Assembly: GCA_007135845.1 (NCBI GenBank)
Contig: SLIC01000102.1
Coordinates: 1 to 7,844, forward strand
DNA: 7,844 nt
Direction: 5' to 3'
Origin: Candidatus Brevefilum sp.
Lineage (GTDB): Bacteria > Chloroflexota > Anaerolineae > Anaerolineales > Anaerolineaceae
Position numbers and translations under genes: made by a program. The notes under the pieces are model-generated. The model saw only the letters and a program-made list of their open reading frames with translations, was not told the origin of the DNA and ran no database searches. Below are positions 1 through 7,002 of the stretch, in pieces; the stretch's first letter is position 1; every line of letters begins with the position of its first letter.

Positions 1-7
1 CCAGCTT

Positions 8-364
8 TTATGCAAAGACATTAAATAAAAAACCGCCAGCGTCACCTCCTGCTGATTGGGCAGGCAAGGTGAACTGCTGGCGGTAAGCCTCAGCGTAACC
101 ATTTGGGACCGGCTTGGCTCCAGGATCCCAGCGAAGCACAACTTTTAACATTCCCAGTTGTTTTCTGGCAACATCGGGGGGCGGGGGGCGGGGATCCGCC
201 AGGCGGCGAATCACCCGCAAGGCACAGATCAGCAGTGCCATTGGAACTGCAGCGCGGTTCGGCAACTCATCCGGGCTTGTGACTGTCAGACCAGGGTCTG
301 CCCATCCGGCGAGCTGGCAATCCTGCTGTTGTCCGCCTGGAGCGATGGTTTTGCCAGCGTACAT
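8..364 (-). CDS. Doubtful 118-aa hypothetical protein
   Basis: I do not recognise this product. The frame starts at an ATG (362-364) preceded by a TAGGA ribosome-binding-like motif ten bases upstream, the same spacing as the GAAGGA before the patatin gene. Codons are mostly common GC-ending ones, and a possible promoter lies about 60 bases upstream. The protein has no signal peptide or clear membrane helix. It has a short hydrophobic stretch near residues 41-53, a Pro-rich stretch near residues 59-64 and a Gly-rich end. Against it, a strong intrinsic terminator (hairpin 32-84, T-tract 22-31) lies inside its last codons, so a terminated transcript would lack the stop codon. The frame could be a decayed or frameshifted gene whose original stop was earlier, a leader peptide for something left of the window, or chance coding over a structured RNA. 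The plus-strand frames across the same DNA look like shadows. Confidence 0.33.
   Translation of the reverse strand: MYAGKTIAPGGQQQDCQLAGWADPGLTVTSPDELPNRAAVPMALLICALRVIRRLADPRPPPPDVARKQLGMLKVVLRWDPGAKPVPNGYAEAYRQQFTLPAQSAGGDAGGFLFNVFA
22..84 (-). terminator. Strong intrinsic terminator, minus strand
   Basis: The outer stem is a perfect 9-bp inverted repeat (32-40 with 76-84, ACCGCCAGC/GCTGGCGGT). It continues inward with TCACCT/AGGTGA (42-47 with 67-72) and CCTGC/GCAGG (48-52 with 60-64) around a 7-base loop, about 20 pairs in all with small internal loops. Read on the minus strand the hairpin is followed at once by TTTTTTATTTAA (22-31 and on). The plus strand has no T-tract after it, so the direction is clear. 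It would end a transcript entering from about position 415, or act as an attenuator for a gene left of the window. Confidence 0.8.
138..358 (-). repeat. Cluster of short inverted repeats (possible structured RNA)
   Basis: Perfect or near-perfect inverted repeats follow one another: ACAACT/AGTTGT (138-143, 156-161), CCGCC/GGCGG (196-200, 202-206), GGCAC/GTGCC (221-225, 235-239), CAGACC/GGTCTG (287-292, 295-300) and GCTGGCAA/TTGCCAGC (313-320, 351-358). With the terminal hairpin at 32-84 they would give one transcript of about 400 bases with six helices. I searched by eye for RNase P RNA, tmRNA, SRP RNA, T-box and cobalamin hallmarks and found none. Strand is assigned from the terminator. Some of these pairs are expected by chance in GC-rich coding DNA. 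Confidence 0.35.
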
Positions 365-423
365 AGTATTGGATTCCTATTCGCACTAGCAACCGCAATC
401 TCACCAAAGGTATCCGAAAGGCT

Positions 424-452
424 GCTATAGTCTAGAAAAAACCCCCATCCAA
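424..452 (-). promoter_or_regulatory. Possible promoter for the left-edge minus transcript
   Basis: Read on the minus strand, TTGGAT (447-452) is followed by a 17-base spacer and TATAGC (424-429). The predicted start is near 417, giving a leader of about 50 bases before the ATG at 364. Spacing is ideal but the hexamers match consensus only in part. Confidence 0.3.
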
Positions 453-639
453 GTGATGTGTCCCAATGAAAAGCTCGCCTTTGGTAGGAACATGAGAGCG
501 TTCGTTTTTCGTAACAACTTCTAATTATCCTCGATCAGCCGTACAACAAACGCTACCCATATTGTAACATGTTTTTTTGAATTACTAATATTTTAATTTT
601 AACACATAATTAATTGGCTGCCCATTTCGAACCCTTTGG

Positions 640-667
640 TTGGTAGGATAAAAATTTATAGTAAAAT
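640..667 (+). promoter_or_regulatory. Possible promoter of the patatin gene
   Basis: TTGGTA (640-645), a 16-base spacer and TAAAAT (662-667) form a plausible sigma-70-type promoter directly downstream of AT-rich DNA. The predicted start near 674 gives a leader of about 130 bases. Confidence 0.35.
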
Positions 668-677
668 AGTAATAATG

Positions 678-774
678 CCTGCCCTGGCGAGGATAGGCTG
701 ATTAGCACGGATTTGATCCGCCGCACTCTTTCATCTTAAAAATAGACCACGGGATGTCTTCATCGGCCGGCAGG
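678..774 (+). promoter_or_regulatory. Possibly folded leader of the patatin mRNA
   Basis: CCTGCC (678-683) can pair with GGCAGG (769-774), enclosing a hairpin CGGAT-TTG-ATCCG (708-720). The closing pair ends about 17 bases before the ribosome binding site. No known riboswitch consensus was recognised. The helices are short and may be chance. Confidence 0.2.
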
Positions 775-806
775 TTATATCGAAAGCAAAGAAGGAATAG
801 CGACCC

Positions 807-3038
807 ATGGGCCAGACTTCAGATCAATCACCACGAAACGACCGTTCCATCGCCTCGCGCATTGAACAATACTGCGCCGGCAGCACCTTTGTGCGCCACC
901 TCCTGGAAGGGGATACGGAACCCGTTACCCTCGCACAAGGGGAAGCCCTCTTCCACCAAGGTGATCCAGGGGACGGGATGTACCTGGTTTTGCAAGGGCG
1001 CTTGTCCGTACAGCTAACCCATCAGGATGGTTCCCAAACACAGCTGGCGGAACTGGGTCCCGGGGCACCTGTGGGTGAGCTTTCCCTGCTGACCGGCCAA
1101 CCCCGCAGCGCCTCGGTGATTGCCCTGACAGAGGCCGAGCTGATCCACTGTTCTCGTGAACAGTATGAAAACCTGTCGCTCACCTACCCTGACGAGTTTC
1201 ACGAGTTTAACCACGCCATCACCTGCCGGGTGCGAGAAGTCCAGATAGTTGCTGTTTTGAAACAAATCTTTAGCATCCAGGATGATCAGCTCATGTCCTG
1301 GCTGCTGCGCCAGCTGGAATGGGTTGAAATCGACGCCGGTGAAATCCTCTTCAGCGAGGGTGACCAACAAGACACAATGTATCTCATCGTCAACGGCCGC
1401 CTACGAATTCTCACAACGGCATCTGATGGCACAGAACACACTGTCGCTGAGGTCTCCCCAGGTGAGGTCGTTGGTGAGCTTGGCTTCTTGAGCGGTGAAC
1501 CCCGGGCTGCCACAGCTGTGGCCATCCGTGAAACACACCTGGCGAAGATGACCATGCCGGTATTTCAACAGCTCAGCGAACGCCATCCCGAAGCGATCCT
1601 GCGCCTGACCCGAATGGTGATCAAAAGGCAGCAGCGTTCATTGCACGCCAACGAGTCCAAGCCAACCAGAGCCCTCAACATTGTCCTCGTGCCCACCACC
1701 CAGGATGTCCCCCTGACCCGGTTTGCTGATGCATTGGCTGATCAATTAATTCATCATGGCTTAACCCTGACCCTGAACAGTGAACGCCTGGATGATGCGA
1801 TCGGCAAGCCGGGTGCCAGCCAGGCAGTCTGCGATGATCCCATAGGTTTGATCACTTCGGCCTGGTTGAACGAGCAAGAAAGCCGCTGTCGTTTTATCCT
1901 CTACGCAACCGACAGGGATTGGACCCCATGGACCGAGTGTTGTTTATCCCTGGCAGACCGTGTGCTGATCCTGGGTGAAGCAGGTTCCGACCCGCAACCA
2001 GGACCAATTGAGCAAGCCATTAAACAGCGGGAAATGCCTGTTCGCCAGGAACTGGTCCTTTTACACCCGGAGGGCACCCAGCAGCCCTCAGGAACCGCCC
2101 GCTGGCTTGAAAAACGAGACCTGCACACCCACCACCACGTTCGCATGGGCGACACAGCTCACCTGAAACGCCTCTCCCGCCGACTGGCTGGCAAAGCTAT
2201 CGGATTGGTGCTGAGTGGTGGGGCTGCCCGAGGATTCGCCCATGTCGGTGTGCTCCAGGTTTTGGAAGAGCGCGGCATTGAGGTCGATCTGATTGGCGGC
2301 ACCAGCATGGGTTCGCTGGTTGGCGGTGTGTATGCCACAGATGTTCCCCTGGCAGACGCTGTCCAAATCGCAGCTCGGTTTGCCAACCCCCAACAGCTCT
2401 TTGACTATACTCTGCCCTTCAGTGCCTTGATGGCATCCAAAAAAGTCACCCGGGTCATGCGAGAGTCGCTAGGAGAGCACTTGATTGAAGATCTATGGCG
2501 GCCCTACTTCTGCGTATCGAGCAACCTGACCTGTGCAAATGCCAAGATTCATGACGAAGGCTACCTGTGGCGAGCCGTGCGTGCCAGCATTGCCATTCCT
2601 GGCATTTTTTCACCGATCCTTGATGGGGAGGACGTCTTGGTTGATGGCGGCGCGATGAACAACTTCCCCGTGGATATCATGGTCGAGCGCTGCGATGGCG
2701 GCCCAGTGATCGGCTCAAACACCTCCCCACCTATGGAGCGGGGTCAAAACACCTATTTCTTTGGACCAAGCATCAACGGCTGGCGTGTACTGTGGAGCCG
2801 CATCAATCCATTTTTACCAGCTATGCCGGTGCCCCCATTGCTGGGCTCCCTGACCCGCGCCCAGGAAATCCGGGGCGTTACCAATATGCAGCATATGGAG
2901 CGGCTGGCTGATGTGGTGATCCGCCCCGACATCGGCGCCTTTAACATCATGGACTTCGCGGCCTACGAGCCGATCATCGAGATCGGCTACCAAGCCGCCA
3001 AAGCAGCCCTCAGCGACTGGCCACACCCCTCCGCGTGA
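807..3038 (+). CDS. NTE-like patatin phospholipase with two CNB domains
   Basis: This 743-residue protein is a bacterial relative of neuropathy target esterase (PNPLA6/7), a serine (lyso)phospholipase. Two cyclic-nucleotide-binding domains lie at about 28-125 and 154-262. Each keeps the phosphate-cassette Glu and Arg (E91/R100 and E224/R233, in GELSLLTGQPR and GELGFLSGEPR). Residues about 288-450 match the NTE linker region, including SAWLNEQES, LYATDRDWTPWTECCL and LVLLHPEG. The patatin domain (about 463-740) has the oxyanion motif SGGAARG (470-476), nucleophile Ser500 in GTSMG and Asp613 in VDGGAMNNFP, so the catalytic dyad is intact. Eukaryotic NTE has three CNB domains and an N-terminal membrane helix; this one has two and no helix, so it is probably cytosolic or peripheral. 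GAAGGA at 791-796, ten bases before the ATG, supports this start. It is apparently monocistronic. A ligand for the CNB domains and the exact lipid substrate cannot be read from sequence. Confidence 0.93.
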   Translation: MGQTSDQSPRNDRSIASRIEQYCAGSTFVRHLLEGDTEPVTLAQGEALFHQGDPGDGMYLVLQGRLSVQLTHQDGSQTQLAELGPGAPVGELSLLTGQPRSASVIALTEAELIHCSREQYENLSLTYPDEFHEFNHAITCRVREVQIVAVLKQIFSIQDDQLMSWLLRQLEWVEIDAGEILFSEGDQQDTMYLIVNGRLRILTTASDGTEHTVAEVSPGEVVGELGFLSGEPRAATAVAIRETHLAKMTMPVFQQLSERHPEAILRLTRMVIKRQQRSLHANESKPTRALNIVLVPTTQDVPLTRFADALADQLIHHGLTLTLNSERLDDAIGKPGASQAVCDDPIGLITSAWLNEQESRCRFILYATDRDWTPWTECCLSLADRVLILGEAGSDPQPGPIEQAIKQREMPVRQELVLLHPEGTQQPSGTARWLEKRDLHTHHHVRMGDTAHLKRLSRRLAGKAIGLVLSGGAARGFAHVGVLQVLEERGIEVDLIGGTSMGSLVGGVYATDVPLADAVQIAARFANPQQLFDYTLPFSALMASKKVTRVMRESLGEHLIEDLWRPYFCVSSNLTCANAKIHDEGYLWRAVRASIAIPGIFSPILDGEDVLVDGGAMNNFPVDIMVERCDGGPVIGSNTSPPMERGQNTYFFGPSINGWRVLWSRINPFLPAMPVPPLLGSLTRAQEIRGVTNMQHMERLADVVIRPDIGAFNIMDFAAYEPIIEIGYQAAKAALSDWPHPSA

Positions 3039-3484
3039 CCCACCTGCCTAACATTTTCCTACTGAGAAATCCCTTTCTAGCAAACTACATTTAGGGCAGT
3101 TTATGGGCGAGAAACAGAATAGAGCTTTTAAGATTGTGTGAGTCCACCTATCTATTCCCGCCAGGTAAAAAAAGTCCGATATGCTTTCCCTAATCACTTG
3201 ACACCCAATTAACTTATATCAGTTTCATATTCACCATCTTATCTTTCTAGTTGGTTAGTATGCATTAATTCTGATGCAAATCAAAAACCTTCGATATCTT
3301 TAAATGTGATTGTTGTTTATCTCGATAGCAAGCGACCCTGCCCCAGACATATAACTCCAAGTTTTGTTACGAAATGGCATCCAGTGGAGTAAAATGTGGG
3401 CTCAGTGCAAGTGAATGTAGGATTAAGACTTCCTAACCAGTCCATCTTAGGACTATCATTATCACAAGTCTGATCTTGATTTTT
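3039..3484. other. AT-rich intergenic region before the transporter gene
   Basis: This 446-base gap has no credible coding frame, no tRNA and no clear intrinsic terminator for the patatin gene; only a weak AGAAA/TTTCT pair lies near 3065. A TTGACA at 3198-3203 has no -10 at a normal distance. A TGCAT/ATGCA inverted repeat (3261-3265, 3274-3278) and the operator-like element at 3431-3454 are the only structured sites seen. The length suggests the transporter has its own promoter, which I could not place. Confidence 0.55.
3431..3454 (+). promoter_or_regulatory. Operator-like inverted repeat before the transporter
   Basis: TCCTAA (3431-3436) and TTAGGA (3447-3452) are perfect 6-bp inverted arms ten bases apart. 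A second repeat, AGTCC/GGACT (3439-3443, 3450-3454), overlaps them, so only one could form as RNA. The element ends 30 bases before the ATG. The TTAGG half resembles DtxR-box halves, but the arms point the opposite way from the classical box. The pairing could also be chance. Confidence 0.25.
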
Positions 3485-6073
3485 ATGAATACATTATTGT
3501 CAAAAACTATTAAATACCTGGTGAGCTTCATCCCCATTCTGTTATGGTTGCTGACACCTCAACACATTTTAGCCCATCCTGCCGACGAGTTTTTTCATGA
3601 TCACACCATCATAATCTCCCCAAACCAGGTTGAGATAATTTGGGAACTGATCCCTGGACCTTTGCTGGCTGAGGCCATCTGGTATGAAGCAGATCTCAAC
3701 CGCGATGACCGTGTATCAAACCAGGAAGCTGCTGATTGGGGCGAATACGTCATCAATTTTTTCCATTTTGAAATCAACCAGGTTGAATTAGACCTCGATG
3801 TGGAAGCTGTTGAATGGCCTGAAAATAAGCTGTCGTTTTATTCTGGTTCAGAATCGATCCGGATCGAATTATCAGCGGCCTGGCATATGGATTTTTCTGA
3901 AAGTCATACGATCCATTTTATTAATAGTTATGTGCCTGCCAACAGCGTCCACTGGTTTTCGATCAAAAGTGAGAGTCCCATTGGGTTTAACCCCCCTCAA
4001 CAAAACCGGGGTGAACTGACCGTCCAGGTTGGACAGCAATCCCTTGATGATGACCACACCCTGAACACCTGGGAAAGCAGCCAACCGATGATCCGATGGC
4101 AAGACAGTGATTTCGGTCTCGGTGCAGCACTGGGCGACCAGCAACCTGATTCGGCACGATCAACCACAGCCGGGGCCTTATTGATGAATTTCTTCCTGGA
4201 CAATCAATCCTCTGCGCCCTATGTCTTGCTGGTGTTATTGATCGCGATCCTTTTAGGCATCATGCATGCCCTCAGCCCAGGACATGGCAAAACTGTGGTT
4301 GCTGCTTACCTGGTCGGCACACAGGGCTTGCCGATCCATGCTGTTGCCCTGGGTTTGATTGTCTCCATTACCCACACCGGCACCGTTTTTACGCTTGGAT
4401 TGCTCGCCTTAATCGCTGCTCAAAACCTGGTCTTGCTGGAAATCTTCCCGGTTTTGGAACTCCTTTCCGGGTTGCTGATACTCATCCTGGGCTTGATACT
4501 GGTGATTAATCGTTGGCGGTATTTTCACTCCCAGAAACAAAAGCAGAAAAAAGAAGATTCTGACATTAAGATAAAAAGGGTTCAAAATGGTAAACAGGCA
4601 ATTCTCATCAACCAGCCGATCAGAGAAGACGGACCCACCCATTCACACGATCCAAAAAAATTCGGGGTCATTCCCAAAAGGCGGTTCGATACTGACGAGG
4701 CGAATGCCATCCAATGGCGATCGTTAATCGCACTGGGTATCAGCAGCGGGCTGATCCCCTGTCCCAATGCGATTGCCATCCTGCTGATCTCTGTGGCTGT
4801 CAACCAAATTTTATTTGGTCTATCAATGATTGCTGCCTTCAGCCTCGGAATGGCACTCACTTTGATTGTCATCGGTTTGTTAATTATGCAAGGGAAAAGG
4901 CTTTTTCAACGCTTACAGTGGTTTGATCAGATCGCAAAATATGCCCCATTGATGAGTGCCATTGTCCTGGTCGGAGTAGGGTCCATACTGACATTGACCG
5001 CCGCACCTAATTTTTTAGACGGCACCTCATATCAACCACGTCCTGTAAATGAGCAACCCACCAGGGCGTTCACACTTGAAGACGCCAGCATCCTTTACCT
5101 GAAAAAAGACCAAGCAGGACTAGATCAACTGTTCCGTATTTCAGTCAATGACCAAACACCAGAGCAATTAACCGTGGACGATAGCGGCATCCGTAACTTT
5201 TTTGTTTCTCCGACAACGCCTGAAGTACTCTACACCACTGTTGAGCAGCTGAATTCAAGCATCTGGCTGTTAAATTTGCTCACGGGGGAAACAGTGGTGC
5301 TCCTTGATTGTGTCGATGCCATCTGCGCAAACCCAACCTGGCTGGAAGATGCAACGGGAATTCTCTACCAGAGGCAGGATTTTCCTAGTCTGGACAACTT
5401 CTTAGCTTACGAACCATTTTATCCATCCATTTGGTGGCTGGACATCGACAGTCAACAAACAGAGCCCCTGTTTCAAGATGCACAACTGCCAGGGGTCAAC
5501 CCCCGTTTTTCGCCGGACGGCAGGTACCTAAGCTATTTTAGTATTTCTCCCATGATGATGCAGATTTTCCACCTCGAAACGGGTCAACGCCACAGCATAC
5601 CTTCACTAACCGGCATGCCACCAACCTGGTCTCCTGACAGTGATCGGGTCTTTCTTGCTAATGTCAGAGAAGATCAAGGGATGTATCAAAATTTGCTGGT
5701 TTATTACGATCTGACAACTGAAACCCTGACCTGGTTGGATGCCGATCCAACTGCTAATGACAATAACCCATCCTGGTCACCAGACGGGAATTGGATTGCA
5801 TTTAACCGCATCATACAAGACGGCGTAGATGGCTCCCGTTCATCCCAGGTCTGGTTGATGCAGCCTGATAAAAGCGAACCTAAACCAGCCACATCGCATT
5901 CTGCGATCTACCATCGAGAGTTTCTCTGGACACCAGACAGCCGGCATTTACTTTACGAAGTACAGGTTCGAGTTGACCAGGGCTTTGCCCATGAAATTCA
6001 TCTGCTGGATGTTTTCACTGGTGAATTTGATGTACTCGTGGTCGGTGGTTCCCGCCCAACTTGGGCACCATAA
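3485..6073 (+). CDS. NicO/RcnA-type metal transporter fused to PD40 propeller
   Basis: This 862-residue protein is read from the ATG at 3485; a TTG at 3476 would add three residues, and neither has a clear ribosome binding site. Residues 1-30 look like a signal peptide, with a mature end beginning HPADEF. An extracytoplasmic domain follows, with an EF-hand-like loop (D70 to E81). Six membrane segments lie at about 244-264, 286-308, 320-342, 414-439, 443-467 and 488-507. They carry NicO-family motifs HALSPGHGKT (261-270), SITHTG (294-299), GLIPCPNA (422-429) and FSLGMALTL. The long Lys/Arg-rich loop 343-410, which includes THSHD, should be cytoplasmic. Residues about 530-862 are PD40/TolB-like repeats (PRFSPDGRY, PTWSPDSDR, PSWSPDGNW, LWTPDSRH). 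NicO proteins move nickel or cobalt, with RcnA as an exporter; the metal here is unknown. With a cleaved signal and six helices the propeller lies outside the membrane. The gene converges on a DtxR-family regulator. Confidence 0.88.
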   Translation: MNTLLSKTIKYLVSFIPILLWLLTPQHILAHPADEFFHDHTIIISPNQVEIIWELIPGPLLAEAIWYEADLNRDDRVSNQEAADWGEYVINFFHFEINQVELDLDVEAVEWPENKLSFYSGSESIRIELSAAWHMDFSESHTIHFINSYVPANSVHWFSIKSESPIGFNPPQQNRGELTVQVGQQSLDDDHTLNTWESSQPMIRWQDSDFGLGAALGDQQPDSARSTTAGALLMNFFLDNQSSAPYVLLVLLIAILLGIMHALSPGHGKTVVAAYLVGTQGLPIHAVALGLIVSITHTGTVFTLGLLALIAAQNLVLLEIFPVLELLSGLLILILGLILVINRWRYFHSQKQKQKKEDSDIKIKRVQNGKQAILINQPIREDGPTHSHDPKKFGVIPKRRFDTDEANAIQWRSLIALGISSGLIPCPNAIAILLISVAVNQILFGLSMIAAFSLGMALTLIVIGLLIMQGKRLFQRLQWFDQIAKYAPLMSAIVLVGVGSILTLTAAPNFLDGTSYQPRPVNEQPTRAFTLEDASILYLKKDQAGLDQLFRISVNDQTPEQLTVDDSGIRNFFVSPTTPEVLYTTVEQLNSSIWLLNLLTGETVVLLDCVDAICANPTWLEDATGILYQRQDFPSLDNFLAYEPFYPSIWWLDIDSQQTEPLFQDAQLPGVNPRFSPDGRYLSYFSISPMMMQIFHLETGQRHSIPSLTGMPPTWSPDSDRVFLANVREDQGMYQNLLVYYDLTTETLTWLDADPTANDNNPSWSPDGNWIAFNRIIQDGVDGSRSSQVWLMQPDKSEPKPATSHSAIYHREFLWTPDSRHLLYEVQVRVDQGFAHEIHLLDVFTGEFDVLVVGGSRPTWAP
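5072..6073 (+). other. Seven-repeat PD40/TolB-like propeller domain
   Basis: Repeat units of about 40 residues start near transporter residues 570, 615, 672, 712, 761 and 811, most with a P-x-W/F-SPDG-like turn. An incomplete unit (about 534-565) lacks its first strand, and the final residues RPTWAP look like that missing strand. This would close a seven-bladed ring by a Velcro joint. Such propellers usually bind proteins or ligands; no enzymatic residues are evident. Confidence 0.7.
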
Positions 6074-6180
6074 ACAACATACTATGACAACACAATATTA
6101 CCCAGGGAATCAACAAACCAATGGAAATATCCGTAACCCAATGATAATTATAACTGCCCACCCTGCCAAGGATTCGAGGG

Positions 6181-6240
6181 GTGTAACAGCGGAAGCGCTA
6201 CACAAACCCAATCCTGATTAAGCAATTGGGTTTTGTTTGA
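6181..6240 (+). terminator. Tandem-hairpin intrinsic terminator of the transporter gene
   Basis: AAACCCAAT (6204-6212) and ATTGGGTTT (6225-6233) form a 9-bp stem with a 12-base loop, followed by TTTTGTTTG. Directly before it, with no gap, lies a second hairpin: GTGT/ACAC (6181-6184, 6200-6203) and AGCG/CGCT (6188-6191, 6196-6199) around a GAAG loop, with a three-base bulge. It lies 107 bases after the transporter stop. The minus strand has no T-tract beyond TTT, so the regulator coming the other way is not clearly terminated here. Confidence 0.72.
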
Positions 6241-6299
6241 ATTTAAAAATTCTTTAACCAGTAGATCATCCAATAATGGAATAAGCCGTCAGAGTTCTC

Positions 6300-6992
6300 T
6301 TAATAGGAAGTTGAAATATTGGGGTTGGAGACCAGAATCTCTTCAGCCAGCGCGTTCGTGATCTGAAGTCGTCCATCGTCGGAGTCCAATAAAAAATCAC
6401 CTTTGCTGCCAACGGCCATTAATTTAACCCTTACGCCGGGGCGCAAGCCCTCTTTGTTTAAATACCTGGATGTGATCTCGTCGGTATTTATTTTCATAAT
6501 GGGGGCAGCCTGCCCGAGTTCCAATTGGGCAAGTGGGATGCTCAGATTGAGCCGAGGCTGATTCCCTTCCAGGTCAGGGATGGGCTTACCGTGATAGCAA
6601 ACACTTGGATGATCAAGTAATTCAGACAAGCGTTGGCCCATTTTTTCTGTTGTATAATGTTCAATATGACAGGCAATAGCATCAGCTTGATCAAGGTCCA
6701 GGTGCAGGTGCTTGACTAAGAAAATTTCCCACAAGCGGCGATGGCGTAAGATTTTTGTCGCGATGATGGTGCCTTCCGTTGTGAGCTGAACGCCTTTATA
6801 GGGCAGGTACTTTACCAATCCTTCATTTGCCAGCTTTTTCACCATTTGGTTGACAGATACCGGTTGCACATTGAGGCTTTCAGCAATATCGGGAATGGGT
6901 ATGGGAGTATCCGTGCAATACTCACATGCCTGCATGATAGCCAGCAGGTACATTTCTTCACTCTGTGATAAATTCGTTTTATCCGTCATCAT
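6300..6992 (-). CDS. DtxR-family metal-dependent transcriptional regulator
   Basis: This 230-residue protein is read from the ATG at 6992; ATG 6989 and GTG 6998 are alternatives. The N-terminal winged helix (about 8-75) has a recognition helix near VQPVSVNQMVKKL. A dimerisation and metal domain follows (about 76-140), then a FeoA-like SH3 tail (about 153-223, with GLRPGVRVKL). Aligned to DtxR by eye, the primary metal ligands Met10, Cys102, Glu105 and His106 correspond to M14, C108, E111 and H112, all present. Cys rather than the MntR Glu suggests iron-type sensing, though manganese or another metal is possible. The ancillary site is altered: the residue at DtxR His98 is D104, and H84 sits five rather than four residues before E89. 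It converges on the transporter gene, with 226 bases between stop codons, so it is a candidate regulator of it; no shared operator was found. The 135-base gap upstream separates it from the flippase-like gene. Confidence 0.9.
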   Translation of the reverse strand: MMTDKTNLSQSEEMYLLAIMQACEYCTDTPIPIPDIAESLNVQPVSVNQMVKKLANEGLVKYLPYKGVQLTTEGTIIATKILRHRRLWEIFLVKHLHLDLDQADAIACHIEHYTTEKMGQRLSELLDHPSVCYHGKPIPDLEGNQPRLNLSIPLAQLELGQAAPIMKINTDEITSRYLNKEGLRPGVRVKLMAVGSKGDFLLDSDDGRLQITNALAEEILVSNPNISTSY

Positions 6993-7002
6993 CGTCACGA
7001 TT

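Larger units (their letters stand above)
365..806. other. Divergent intergenic region, AT-rich
   Basis: This 442-base gap separates the doubtful minus frame from the patatin gene. It holds the two candidate promoters (424-452 minus, 640-667 plus) and a strongly AT-rich stretch around 560-660 that could serve as an UP-type element. It also contains the patatin leader, with a small hairpin at 708-720 and a longer-range pair at 678-683/769-774. I see no credible gene in it. The frame opening at 754 runs out of phase into the patatin gene and looks like a shadow. Confidence 0.6.

Noticed and set aside
114..430. Two plus-strand open frames of about 90 codons across the left-edge block
   Set aside because: They overlap each other and the minus frame, lack ribosome binding sites and have the Ser/Arg/Cys-rich composition of shadow frames.
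1..430. RNase P RNA, tmRNA, SRP RNA, T-box or cobalamin riboswitch
   Set aside because: None of their conserved core motifs could be found on either strand.
3198..3219. TTGACA (3198-3203) followed by TTATAT (3214-3219) as a promoter
   Set aside because: The spacer is only ten bases, and no -10 box occurs 16-18 bases downstream.
6084..6221. A 45-codon plus-strand frame after the transporter
   Set aside because: It has no ribosome binding site, an Asn/Gln/Thr-rich composition with no recognisable domain, and its end lies inside the terminator hairpin.
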